From: Sphingomonadaceae bacterium
Lineage (GTDB): Bacteria; Pseudomonadota; Alphaproteobacteria; Sphingomonadales; Sphingomonadaceae
Length of the DNA: 37,739 bases
Direction: 5' to 3'
Assembly: GCA_021732525.1 (NCBI GenBank)
Contig: JAKFUU010000044.1
Span: forward strand, 1 to 37,739
Part shown: in pieces, positions 23,966-32,149 of the stretch
Layout: each line of letters opens with the position of its first letter
How positions within the stretch are numbered: the first letter of the stretch is position 1
Notes under the pieces: generated by a model
Told to the model about the DNA's origin: nothing
Database searches by the model: none
What the model saw: only the letters and a program-made list of their open reading frames with translations
Made by a program: the position numbers and the translations under genes

Positions 23966-26658
23966 GATCCGGTCGTCCCTTCGTAGATGCGGCAGAGACT
24001 GGTCAGTTCGCAATATTTGCATGGAGCCTCTCCGGGCGCATGCCCCAAAGGATCAGGGCGATGAACCTCGTTTTCGGCAACGCCCGTAGCGACCATGCTG
24101 CCCCCGAGCGCGAGATTGCGCCAGGATGCCCAAGTCCCAATCAACCCGGTCCATGTGTCGGCGAGCGTCTGGCCCTCCACTTCGTCATCTGCTAGCCGCG
24201 AACCGCTCAAACCGACGAGTTGGCGCTGGTTGAGCAGATAATAGGCCCCGTCGGCGGACACACCTGTCTCGGGATCGGCAATAGCGCTGTAGGTTGCAAG
24301 CTGGAACGCACGCCCTTCGCTAAATTCGGTCACCCGGCGCTTTGCGCTCCGCGTCCATTTAAGATCGATTACGCCCAATTGTTGCTGCGCATCGCGGACA
24401 AGTAGGTCAAGACGCCCCTGGACTTCCAACCCGTCCGGAAATGATGCAGCCCGCTCGAGTTCGGTGCCGACGACATCGAGCCCCTTGTCGCGCAAAAGCT
24501 CGGCCAGCCGCACCAGCGAGTCCGGAACCCTGACGCGGGCTGCGGCCAGCTCGCCCGCGAGTTCGGGCTGTTGAAGCGGTGACGCGATGGCGCCGAGCAG
24601 TTCGTCGAACACCGCGTTGACTTTGTCTGCGATGAGCGCAGCCTCCTCCACCGGACCTGGCTGCAAGACTTGGTTGGCGATCTCGTGGGCAAGGTTTCCC
24701 AAAAGCTGGTTGGCGTCGGGAATTTCCGCAAATCGCCCGCGCGACAGCCGCAACACATCGAGAAGCATCCATCGCATATGACAGTCGATCAGATGCTCGA
24801 AGCTCGTGGCGCTTTCCGTGCGCCCGGCAATTCTCGCCGCCGCCGCCGCCGGTAGATTCCATACCGGTTGCGCCCCCGGCCGCTCGGTCAACGCAATTCC
24901 CACACGCGGCAAGACACGTCCCGCCAGTTCCTGATGAGTGCCGCTCAACAAACGTTCGGCGCGCCAGCGCGCACCGCCATTTGGAGCCGACAGAGGTGCG
25001 AGTTGATGCGAGAGTGGATGACTGATGGTCTCCTCGCCCCCCGCAAGCGACGGCCTCACAAGAATGAGCCGCTCTCGCGCTTGTCTGACTGCATTTACAT
25101 AGCCCCATCCGATCCGTTTGGCCGCGACATCCGGCGGGTCCAGCACGCAACCTACCGATTCCAGTGCCGCTCGTTCGGCCAGGCTCCATGGCATGACAGG
25201 GACGCGCTCGCCGGGGCCCTTAAAATCCCACCAAACGAGGCGCGGAACAGAATTCCAAATGGCCGCCGGATGTGCGGTACTTCTCAGTCCGCCGGCCGTA
25301 GCAATGTGTAGAGGATTTTTGGCGCCATCGGCTAGCACCTGCTCAATCATCCGCTCGATGAGCAGCGCTGGAAGGAGGTCTTCGCCCAAGGCCTCAATCG
25401 CCTGCGCCAAGGCTAGGCCGGCAGCGCTCACAGACATCAGGAGGGGGTCGCCCTTACCCGCATCCGCGTCTGCTGCCCAGCCCGATACCCGTGCAGCGAT
25501 TCGCCGCGCATCGGCCGCTGGCATTCCTGTGACGCGGTCATGGAGCCCGCTTGTCATCCATTCTTTCCACTGCGACATCTTCGCGGCAACGTCGTCGACA
25601 GCGGTGGGGCTGTCGGCAAAGCGCTGGGCGAGATCGGCTTCGATATCAGCCCAGGCCTGAGCCCAGACCACCCGGCCGGTTCCCGGCTCGCGCGCAAGCG
25701 CGCGCGCTAGTTTGCGGGCCGCTCTCCGCCCGATGGGCGGGCGCGGAAGCATCAGGAGATCGAGCAAGACCTTTGCATTGAAGGGCGCCCAGTTCGCGGC
25801 AATCGCCAACGGTAGGATCTGGAGCGCGCCGCGCCACGGCGACGCCGCGGACTGTCCGAGCGCAGGCAGACCATGAGCTTCCAAAGCCGCATCGAGCAGC
25901 GCAGTATCGCCATCGGGACTGAGGATCACCGTACCGGCGAGGTCGGCATCAGGCGACGCGGCAAGCCAATCGGCAACCGCTTCTGCCGCCATCAGTGAGG
26001 TGTCGGCTTCAATTGTCACAAGCGTTCCGTCCCCCACAAAGGGGGCGACCGCTCCATGGTCAAGAAAGGTCTGCGCCCGCTGTAGATCGCTTGCAGCCGT
26101 AGTTTGGGGCGGGGGCACGGCGCTAATGGTCACGCCGCAATCGGCAAGGGCATCAATCAGTCGGCGGATGGGTGCTGGTAGGGAATCGTGTGGTTCGACT
26201 AGCGAGACCGCTTCCAACCGCAGCGCCGGTTGCGATTCGAGTGCCTCCACCAGCGCGCAAAGCCGATCGGAGGGACCGGACGGCAGTTGCGGCGCCAGTC
26301 CCTCGACCAAGGCTAGGTCATCGATCCTCGCAGACCCGCAGGATTGCGCTTTCCATCCGGCACCAACCAGGGCATCGCGCCATTCGACCAGTGTGCCGGC
26401 AACTCCCCAGGGATCGCTTGCGAAGGCTGCTGCACAAAAGATTGTGGGTTTCGCGATCAACGCCGCCTTGAGCTTGGCTGCATAGGCGGCAACCCGCACT
26501 GTTGCCGAGGCTTGTGGTCCGGTCATGCCAAGCTCGATTTCGAGGAGTTCAATCAGGCCTAGCGGTCCGGCAACAAAGTCTCCAAGGGCGCCCTCGCGTT
26601 CGCCGGGAAAATCCGGATAAACGCGACCGTCGCAGGCCATTCCGAAAATGACTTTCAT
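23962..26658 (-). CDS. AddB-like PD-(D/E)xK nuclease with iron-sulfur cysteines
   Basis: An 898-residue protein. The N-terminal 550 residues resemble a degenerate helicase fold as in AddB, without a Walker A motif. The C-terminus has a RecB-type nuclease: GRLDLLVRD, then GVIDLKWTRSAKRR, then AFQLATYS. The cysteines CKYCELTSLC near the end (C-x2-C-x5-C), together with an earlier Cys in FEHLIDCHMRW, fit the four-cysteine iron-sulfur cluster of AddB. It pairs with the AddA-like partner encoded by the next gene. The start at 26658 has GGGGGA upstream; an in-frame ATG at 26670 is an alternative. The 210-base gap before it (26659-26869) should hold the operon promoter, but I cannot define it. Confidence 0.83.
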   Translation of the reverse strand: MKVIFGMACDGRVYPDFPGEREGALGDFVAGPLGLIELLEIELGMTGPQASATVRVAAYAAKLKAALIAKPTIFCAAAFASDPWGVAGTLVEWRDALVGAGWKAQSCGSARIDDLALVEGLAPQLPSGPSDRLCALVEALESQPALRLEAVSLVEPHDSLPAPIRRLIDALADCGVTISAVPPPQTTAASDLQRAQTFLDHGAVAPFVGDGTLVTIEADTSLMAAEAVADWLAASPDADLAGTVILSPDGDTALLDAALEAHGLPALGQSAASPWRGALQILPLAIAANWAPFNAKVLLDLLMLPRPPIGRRAARKLARALAREPGTGRVVWAQAWADIEADLAQRFADSPTAVDDVAAKMSQWKEWMTSGLHDRVTGMPAADARRIAARVSGWAADADAGKGDPLLMSVSAAGLALAQAIEALGEDLLPALLIERMIEQVLADGAKNPLHIATAGGLRSTAHPAAIWNSVPRLVWWDFKGPGERVPVMPWSLAERAALESVGCVLDPPDVAAKRIGWGYVNAVRQARERLILVRPSLAGGEETISHPLSHQLAPLSAPNGGARWRAERLLSGTHQELAGRVLPRVGIALTERPGAQPVWNLPAAAAARIAGRTESATSFEHLIDCHMRWMLLDVLRLSRGRFAEIPDANQLLGNLAHEIANQVLQPGPVEEAALIADKVNAVFDELLGAIASPLQQPELAGELAAARVRVPDSLVRLAELLRDKGLDVVGTELERAASFPDGLEVQGRLDLLVRDAQQQLGVIDLKWTRSAKRRVTEFSEGRAFQLATYSAIADPETGVSADGAYYLLNQRQLVGLSGSRLADDEVEGQTLADTWTGLIGTWASWRNLALGGSMVATGVAENEVHRPDPLGHAPGEAPCKYCELTSLCRIYEGTTGS

Positions 26659-26869
26659 CGCATCCCCCATATCCGCGCTCGATTCAATTGGAACATTACC
26701 TGCATCCTGTCCTTAGAGCACCGTTAAATTACTCTGCGAGGCGATTATTGTCGTGCTAACATCTTGATCTATTTCAAATTCAAAAGATGACCAGGCTACA
26801 TTTGCCTGAGACTAGCATTGTGTCCCTGATCCCCTCGGGCAATTTATGAGGTGGGATTAGCAACACAGT

Positions 26870-27364
26870 TCACTCAACTGCATACCTGTTAAGTCGCAAT
26901 CGGACTTCGGCAGCGGGCAAACGGCACCTGGGGTGTTCAAAGATGCTCTGCAAGCTGGCGGATAGACGGTCATTGGGCACGATCTCATGTTCAGCGAAAC
27001 GGTCACAAATCCACAAGACTCCGTGGGCTGCAACTCCGGTGCTTTTGGCCAGTTCTCGAAGTGCACCGTCGCCGGTCAGGAGGGACCAAGCACGTTGTTC
27101 CGCAAGCGCAAATGCAAAAGTGTCAGGTGTCGACAACCGCGCCTGCTCACGTCGGATTGCAATGGCTCGTGCCAATTCTTCTGGCACAAGTTCCTCTACG
27201 CGTAGGCCTAGGGCAACGAGTTGATGGCCAAGTGCACCCGCCAACTCGTTGCGAAACAACAGATCAGGAACAGCGAACTCAAAAGGCAGCCGAAACAAGT
27301 CCTCGAGGAGATCTCCTCGTTCCAGATCGATGATAATAGAAGTGTCTGAAACGAGGACGGCCAA
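26870..27364 (-). CDS. PIN-domain protein (probable ribonuclease toxin)
   Basis: A 164-residue PIN-fold protein. The first acidic residue sits in VSDTSIIIDLERGD, a second in LLFRNELAGAL, a third in LSTPDTFAFALA and a fourth in LLTGDGALRELA. Such proteins are usually metal-dependent RNases of toxin-antitoxin pairs. The first possible start is TTG at 27364; no ATG precedes the PIN motif. The frame is the same as that of the upstream HTH-ImmA/IrrE gene, with only TAA and one codon between them. The pair is clearly co-transcribed, and the upstream protein probably acts as antitoxin or regulator. Confidence 0.78.
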   Translation of the reverse strand: MAVLVSDTSIIIDLERGDLLEDLFRLPFEFAVPDLLFRNELAGALGHQLVALGLRVEELVPEELARAIAIRREQARLSTPDTFAFALAEQRAWSLLTGDGALRELAKSTGVAAHGVLWICDRFAEHEIVPNDRLSASLQSIFEHPRCRLPAAEVRLRLNRYAVE

Positions 27365-27367
27365 GCT

Positions 27368-28432
27368 TTACACCATTTTCTGATCCAACCGAGCGTCCAA
27401 TTCGCGCACGGATATGTTCAATAGCTCAGCTGCGCGTGCTTCTCCAATCACATTTTCGGCAAGTGCTCGATAGCACAGGCGCTCGAAGCGGCGAGGTTCT
27501 TCGGCGGCCGGCTCAATCGTCCCGGGTTCAGCAAATGGAAAGGTCCGCCAACCGCGTTCTGCAAAAATCCGGAACAACTTAGCGAATGCCGTTTGGTTGA
27601 TGATTCCAAGATCCTTGCAGCGGTAGGCAAGCGCCTGAATGCTTACCCCAAAGCGTTCTTTGAGGGCGGCAAATTCTCCGATACTGATCGATGACCGGTG
27701 CGCCCCCACCTCGGAGCGGAGAACATCGGCGGGCATCAGAAATGCCCCCGCAAAGCGATGGGCAGCCTTTTCCTCATCGACACCGGGATCCGGTGCAAGC
27801 ACCATATGACCTAGTTCATGGGCTAAGTTGAAACGCTTGCGTTCGGACCACGAACTTTGCTTGATGACGATGACACGCGCGGACGAACGATCTCTGCGCC
27901 TGACCTTTGCAGCAAGTCCGTCAATGTCGTCGAGTTCGAGGGACAGCACCTTGATGCCGCGCTCTTCAAGCAACTCTGCGAGCTTGGGGATTGGATCGTT
28001 ACCCAAACCCCAATCATCACGGACGGATCGTGCAGCATCTTCAGCGTCCCGCACGTCGGCAACCGGATGCGGCGCACTGCGAGGCTGTTCCCAATCGACA
28101 CTTTTCAGACCAAGCATGTCTTCAAGTGAGAGATACCGTTCGAGCAGGTGTATGGTACGTGCTTCAAGCTGCGCCTCTTCGCGCACAGTAGCCACTGCCT
28201 TCTTGCGAAAATCAACACCTTCGAGGACCAGCTCCTCTGCGCTCAACAGATAATCCACCGATACGTCGAGGGCATCAGCGATTACCAATAGAACCCCAGA
28301 GCTCGGCATATCCTCATCGCGTTCATACTTTCCGATGGCTTGCGCCGATACGCGGCCATCGATGGCGTCCGAAAGCGCGCGCAGCGACAGACCAGCTGCT
28401 GAGCGGGCTACCTTTAACTTGCGTCCAATCAT
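27368..28432 (-). CDS. HTH (Xre-type) regulator fused to ImmA/IrrE metallopeptidase
   Basis: A 354-residue protein. Residues 1-65 form an Xre helix-turn-helix (LKVARSAAGLSLRALSD, then SAQAIGKYERDEDMPS). The centre has the zinc peptidase motif HELGHM in RFNLAHELGHMVLAP with the downstream EEKAAHRFAGAFLMP helix, as in ImmA, IrrE and COG2856. Proteins of this kind repress promoters and are switched by cleavage, typically after DNA damage. The ATG at 28432 is chosen because GGAGG lies 5 bases upstream. It diverges from a type III CBASS operon and shares an intergenic region with operator-like repeats, which suggests it controls both its own PIN gene and CBASS. This resembles CapH plus CapP in one chain. 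Confidence 0.87.
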   Translation of the reverse strand: MIGRKLKVARSAAGLSLRALSDAIDGRVSAQAIGKYERDEDMPSSGVLLVIADALDVSVDYLLSAEELVLEGVDFRKKAVATVREEAQLEARTIHLLERYLSLEDMLGLKSVDWEQPRSAPHPVADVRDAEDAARSVRDDWGLGNDPIPKLAELLEERGIKVLSLELDDIDGLAAKVRRRDRSSARVIVIKQSSWSERKRFNLAHELGHMVLAPDPGVDEEKAAHRFAGAFLMPADVLRSEVGAHRSSISIGEFAALKERFGVSIQALAYRCKDLGIINQTAFAKLFRIFAERGWRTFPFAEPGTIEPAAEEPRRFERLCYRALAENVIGEARAAELLNISVRELDARLDQKMV

Positions 28433-28450
28433 ATCGGCCTCCAATGACTC

Positions 28451-28562
28451 GGTTTACAAAACTTGCATATAGGAGTTTTTTTGTAAACCAAAACCTCTTG
28501 AATGTGGTAAATGAGCCCCCATATTCATTCTCAGTGCCCGATTCGTACTGGGTTTGTAAACC
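28451..28562. promoter_or_regulatory. Operator-like repeats between the HTH-ImmA/IrrE gene and CBASS
   Basis: The 10-mer GGTTTACAAA occurs at 28451-28460. Its complement TTTGTAAACC occurs at 28480-28489 and again at 28553-28562. The first two form a perfect 11-base inverted repeat (28451-28461 with 28479-28489). The third is part of the near-palindrome GGTTTGTAAACC at 28551-28562. The first pair lies just before the start of the regulator gene; the third lies downstream of the candidate CBASS promoter. This is the layout expected for one repressor controlling both directions. Confidence 0.7.
28498..28526 (+). promoter_or_regulatory. Candidate CBASS promoter
   Basis: TTGAAT (28498-28503) is followed after 16-17 bases by CATATT/ATATTC (28520-28526). 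Operator-like words lie on both sides. The first CBASS gene begins about 120 bases downstream. Confidence 0.4.
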
Positions 28563-28647
28563 GTCTTGCCTGAATGGCTGCTGATGATCCGAACCAGTTG
28601 TCGGGTTTTCAGTGCCACCGGGCGCAGAAAACCAGGGAGGAGCCACG

Positions 28648-29592
28648 ATGGCTTTGAATAATACAGCGCTCCGCTACTACGATAGCAATGTCCTCCGGTT
28701 GCCTGCGGACAAGCGCAAGGAATATCACGAGCAGGTTGATAGGCTCATTTCTGCCCTTTCGAAATCGGTCCGTGACAAGACCAAGATCAAGATCACTAAG
28801 GTAGTCAAGGCAGGGTCATTCGCGAAATACACCATTTTGCGCCGAACATCGACCGACCCGGTCGATGTGGATGTTGTGTTCTACATTGCCGACAAAGACG
28901 TCGATCAGGAAACGCTACAGAGCCTGAACGACACGATTTACGATCTGCTCATCGAGCAATATCCCAACAAGTCGGTCGAAGATTTCGAAATCCAGCGCAA
29001 GGCGGCGACCGTCACCTTTGCGGGCACTGGCCTTAGCGTCGACATCGTGCCGGTCATCGAAGATGAGAACCGCGCTGGATATGGCTGGCAATATGATCTG
29101 AAAACCGGGGACCGCGTCGAAACCTGCGCGCCTGGGCAGATCAAGTTTGTGCGGGACCGCAAGAATGCCGATGCGGATTTCCGGACACTTGTGCGCATGG
29201 CCAAAAAATGGCGCAACCATAACGACATAAGCAAGCTCAAGTCGTTCACAATCGAGCTCATCATGGCGCATTTGGTGGACAAGCAAGGCACCGAGGGAAG
29301 TATCGAGCAGCGTTTTCGCAATTTTCTGCTCTACATCGCCCAATCAGGGCTGAAGGATCAGATCAGTTTTCCCGAGAACAGCTGGCCCTACGGCTCCTTC
29401 AGCGATCCGGTCATCATTCTCGACCCAGTATCGAGCACCAACAATGTTGCGAGCCGGCTGTCGGATTCGGAGCGCAAGGCCATCGTAGCAGCAGCGGAGG
29501 AAGCTTGGGAGACCGCCAGTTTCGCGGCGGCTGAGAACGACAATGAGGTCTGGAAGGAAATCTTCGGCCCTCGCTTCAAGACAGAGGACTGA
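28648..29592 (+). CDS. CBASS cyclic oligonucleotide synthase (CD-NTase, CdnC/CdnD-like)
   Basis: A 314-residue nucleotidyltransferase of the cGAS/DncV-like group. The catalytic signature is GSFAKYT (56-62), D73-x-D75 in DPVDVDVVFY, and a third acid D132 in GLSVDIVPV. The following MAKKWRNHN and FTIELIMAHLV helices fit the family C-terminal part. On phage sensing these enzymes make a cyclic di- or trinucleotide that switches on an effector. Relatives beside HORMA and TRIP13 proteins mostly make cyclic tri-AMP, but the product here cannot be read from the sequence. The start at 28648 has GGGAGG upstream. It is the first gene of a tightly packed five-gene operon. Confidence 0.92.
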   Translation: MALNNTALRYYDSNVLRLPADKRKEYHEQVDRLISALSKSVRDKTKIKITKVVKAGSFAKYTILRRTSTDPVDVDVVFYIADKDVDQETLQSLNDTIYDLLIEQYPNKSVEDFEIQRKAATVTFAGTGLSVDIVPVIEDENRAGYGWQYDLKTGDRVETCAPGQIKFVRDRKNADADFRTLVRMAKKWRNHNDISKLKSFTIELIMAHLVDKQGTEGSIEQRFRNFLLYIAQSGLKDQISFPENSWPYGSFSDPVIILDPVSSTNNVASRLSDSERKAIVAAAEEAWETASFAAAENDNEVWKEIFGPRFKTED

Positions 29593-29595
29593 TAG

Positions 29596-30090
29596 ATGAC
29601 CCAGACTACAACCAAGACCGCAACCTACACGGTTGCTGACATTGAAAAGGTCGTTACGCGTGTGCGCGCTGACCTAATGATGATAGGCGATAGTACAGGT
29701 GGTTGGACAGCCGAAAAGTCTCTTACTTACGCTCATGACGTCGAGGAGTTGGCGAAGGAGGGATATTTGAAGCACGTTGATGTGACGCTCTTTGATAGTG
29801 GCAAAGAAATTATGGCAACGCGCTTCGTAATCAACACCGATGCGTCGGGTTGGACATCAAGTCGCCCCGGCGGTGTGCGTTGGCCGCGCGTCGCCAATCC
29901 TTATTTGCGGATCATCCTATCTTACAACTCGAGCTATGACGATGCGGCACGCAAGAAGATGGGTGGTCGCCTGAAAATTGGCTGGACACCTACCAATGAG
30001 GACACGAGTCACTCGGCGCTTTCGCGGGGTGGCGGGCGCGATTATGCCAGCAACAGCTACGGCATACAGAGACTGGACTGGGCTGCATGA
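29596..30090 (+). CDS. Bacterial HORMA-domain protein (Cap7-like)
   Basis: A 164-residue protein that fits the bacterial HORMA-1 family: TYTVADIEKVVTRVRADL at the N-terminus, YAHDVEELAKEGYLKHVDV, RVANPYLRIILSY, and the closing block GGRDYASNSYGIQR. In type III CBASS the HORMA protein recognises a phage peptide, closes, and activates the CD-NTase in a complex. The start lies 3 bases after the synthase stop with an AGAGGA site, and its stop overlaps the next start (ATGA). I see only one HORMA gene, so this is the single-HORMA form of type III. Confidence 0.9.
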   Translation: MTQTTTKTATYTVADIEKVVTRVRADLMMIGDSTGGWTAEKSLTYAHDVEELAKEGYLKHVDVTLFDSGKEIMATRFVINTDASGWTSSRPGGVRWPRVANPYLRIILSYNSSYDDAARKKMGGRLKIGWTPTNEDTSHSALSRGGGRDYASNSYGIQRLDWAA

Positions 30091-30983
30091 GCGATACCAG
30101 TCCCTTCGAGAGCGAAATCGTCCTTCCTGACGATTCACTATTGGCCAAACAGAAGAATTTGCTCGGTTTCGATGCGCGATACGCCAAGGTCCATGACCAG
30201 CTGAGGCTGCTTTTGCATACCGGGGAGCTAAAGGCGTGGAACGCTAAACACCACAATGGCGCGCTAAAACTGGTCGACCTTGTCGCAGAGCAATATCCGC
30301 TCGTAGTTTTCCACGGCGATGTCGGTACCGGAAAAACGGCGATGGCCGAATGTATCGCCAACCAGCTTGTTGCTGAATCGCGAAGCGAAGATTCAGTGTT
30401 GTTCAAGCTCAGCAACCGCGTTCGCGGGTCCGGCATGGTCGGCGAAATGGGGACATTGTTGTCCGAGGCTTTCGAAAAAGTTGGCAAATCTGCGGGTAAA
30501 AACCGGCGCGCAGTTCTAATTATTGACGAAGGTGACAGTCTTGGCGCTGCGCGAAATCAGGCACACAGTCATCATGAGGATAAGGTAGCCGTCAACACGC
30601 TGATCCAAGGCGTCGACCGGATGCGCGACTTTGGCGGTCGCGTCGTTGTGATCCTTTGCACAAACCGGCTTTCTGCACTTGATCCTGCCATCCGCCGTCG
30701 CGCGGCCATCGTCGAAGAATTTCGTCGACCCGACGACTCCCAGAGGCGCGCACTACTCGAAATGGACCTCGGGGTGCTGGATCTAAAGCCCAAACAACTC
30801 GACGCACTTGTTACGGCAACAGGAGCCAGCGGCAAACTGCCAACTTGGACCTACTCTGACATACGCACCCGGCTCTATCCGGCGGCGCTGGCGCTCGCAT
30901 ATCCGGATAACGCGCTTACTTTTGATCATCTGAAGACCGCAGCTGACGCAATCATACCGTCGCCGGTGATGGAAGACCGGTAA
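30087..30983 (+). CDS. TRIP13/Pch2-like AAA+ ATPase (Cap6-like)
   Basis: A 298-residue AAA+ protein. Walker A is GDVGTGKT (77-84), Walker B LIIDEGDS (144-151), a sensor-1-like stretch VVILCTNR follows, and the Arg-rich RRRAAIVEEFRRP supplies arginine fingers. In type III CBASS this ATPase unfolds and opens the HORMA protein to keep the system off or reset it. Gene overlaps: ATGA with the HORMA gene and TAATG with the effector gene. The length fits the family, which lacks a large N-terminal adaptor domain in bacteria. Confidence 0.9.
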   Translation: MSDTSPFESEIVLPDDSLLAKQKNLLGFDARYAKVHDQLRLLLHTGELKAWNAKHHNGALKLVDLVAEQYPLVVFHGDVGTGKTAMAECIANQLVAESRSEDSVLFKLSNRVRGSGMVGEMGTLLSEAFEKVGKSAGKNRRAVLIIDEGDSLGAARNQAHSHHEDKVAVNTLIQGVDRMRDFGGRVVVILCTNRLSALDPAIRRRAAIVEEFRRPDDSQRRALLEMDLGVLDLKPKQLDALVTATGASGKLPTWTYSDIRTRLYPAALALAYPDNALTFDHLKTAADAIIPSPVMEDR

Positions 30984-32149
30984 TGGCAAAATCGCCGCTC
31001 CATGGTCGCCGCATCCATATTGCGGGAAGCATCGATAAAGATCCATTGGTCGCGAGGGCGGAGGAAGCTGCTCACGCCCGCGATCTGGTCGCTCAACTGG
31101 TCAAGGCACTGGTCAAGAAAGGTGCAAACTTCGTCATACCAACGGACGCCGAACCTCTGCGCGAGTCCGACGGACTTCCCATTTGTTTCGATTGGACGAT
31201 TTGGAAAGCGCTTTGCGACAATCTGGCTTCTCGGCCTTCTACGGTTACCGGTCCGTTTGCTGTTGCGGTGCAACACTACAAGAATGAAGAGCAGATTCCC
31301 GACCAATATGTCGACCTCTGGGACAATCTGCGCGCAGGGTCGTTGGTTGAGGTTGAGAATGCTGCGCATTGGAATATGGCCAGCAAGCGGATGGAGGCGC
31401 AGGCTCGGCATGGTGATATCCTGATCACGTTGGGCGGGACTGAGGGCGTGCTTTACCTCGCCAATCTTTATCACGCTGCTGGAAAGCCGGTCATACCGCT
31501 TAATTTTGAGATATGTTCCGAAACTACCGGATCGCGCAGGCTTTACAGCTATGGATTGACGAGTAGTCAGGCCCCAAGGCTTTTTCGGACTTTAGGCGAG
31601 CACAGCCCGCACGCCTGGATCAATCGGATACGTTTTCCAAAGCGCCAAGGATTAGCAGAGCGCGTTGAGGTGCTGGTGGATCTCCTCGAAGATCTCGAGC
31701 CCCCGCGCGCCTTTGCTGTTCGCCTACTCAATCCTGATCTGCCTGAATTTAAGGCCGTAGAAGATCATTTTGAAACGGTGGTAAAACCAATCATTGAGGA
31801 TGAGCTTGGTTATCGGCTCGTTGTAATCGACGGGCAGCAAGGTTTTGACCATGCGCGTGTCGACGAAGAGATTTTTGCAAAGTTGCACCGCAGCTCGATC
31901 GTGCTTGCCGATCTGACGGCATCCCGCCCGAACTGTTTTCTCGAACTGGGATATGCACTAGGTCGTTGCCTACCAACGATGGTAATGGCCCAGAAAGGAA
32001 CTTCATTGCCGTTCGATATTACCACTCTATCGGGCCATCTCTGGGATGCTAAGGCACCGCTCAAGGAGCGCAAGGATGCTTTCCGCATTCATTGGAATGC
32101 TATTCGTAATCGCCCGCCGCTTGTGCCATCGGAGCCACTTATTTCATGA
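30983..32149 (+). CDS. CBASS effector: SLOG-like domain plus nucleoside deoxyribosyltransferase/TIR-like domain
   Basis: A 388-residue protein in the effector position. Residues 8-175 look like a SLOG/LOG-type Rossmann domain: RIHIAGSID at the start, GANFVIPTDAEPLRE, and the glycine pair in GDILITLGGTEGVLYLAN with GKPVIPL. Residues 245-388 resemble nucleoside 2-deoxyribosyltransferase or TIR-like enzymes, with IVLADLTASRPNCFLELGY (a likely catalytic Glu, E321) and LPFDITTLSG. SLOG domains in ThsA and related proteins bind cyclic nucleotides, so the N-terminal part is the likely sensor and the C-terminal part the likely NAD- or nucleotide-cleaving enzyme. There is no membrane segment and no NucC. 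The domain calls come from motif reading, not from a search. Confidence 0.72.
   Translation: MAKSPLHGRRIHIAGSIDKDPLVARAEEAAHARDLVAQLVKALVKKGANFVIPTDAEPLRESDGLPICFDWTIWKALCDNLASRPSTVTGPFAVAVQHYKNEEQIPDQYVDLWDNLRAGSLVEVENAAHWNMASKRMEAQARHGDILITLGGTEGVLYLANLYHAAGKPVIPLNFEICSETTGSRRLYSYGLTSSQAPRLFRTLGEHSPHAWINRIRFPKRQGLAERVEVLVDLLEDLEPPRAFAVRLLNPDLPEFKAVEDHFETVVKPIIEDELGYRLVVIDGQQGFDHARVDEEIFAKLHRSSIVLADLTASRPNCFLELGYALGRCLPTMVMAQKGTSLPFDITTLSGHLWDAKAPLKERKDAFRIHWNAIRNRPPLVPSEPLIS

Noticed and set aside
28506-28525. A G5-containing, iteron-like word on the minus strand in the CBASS promoter region
   Set aside because: Aligned on the G tract, it lacks the TGAG part at the right distance, so the likeness to the RepA iterons is accidental.
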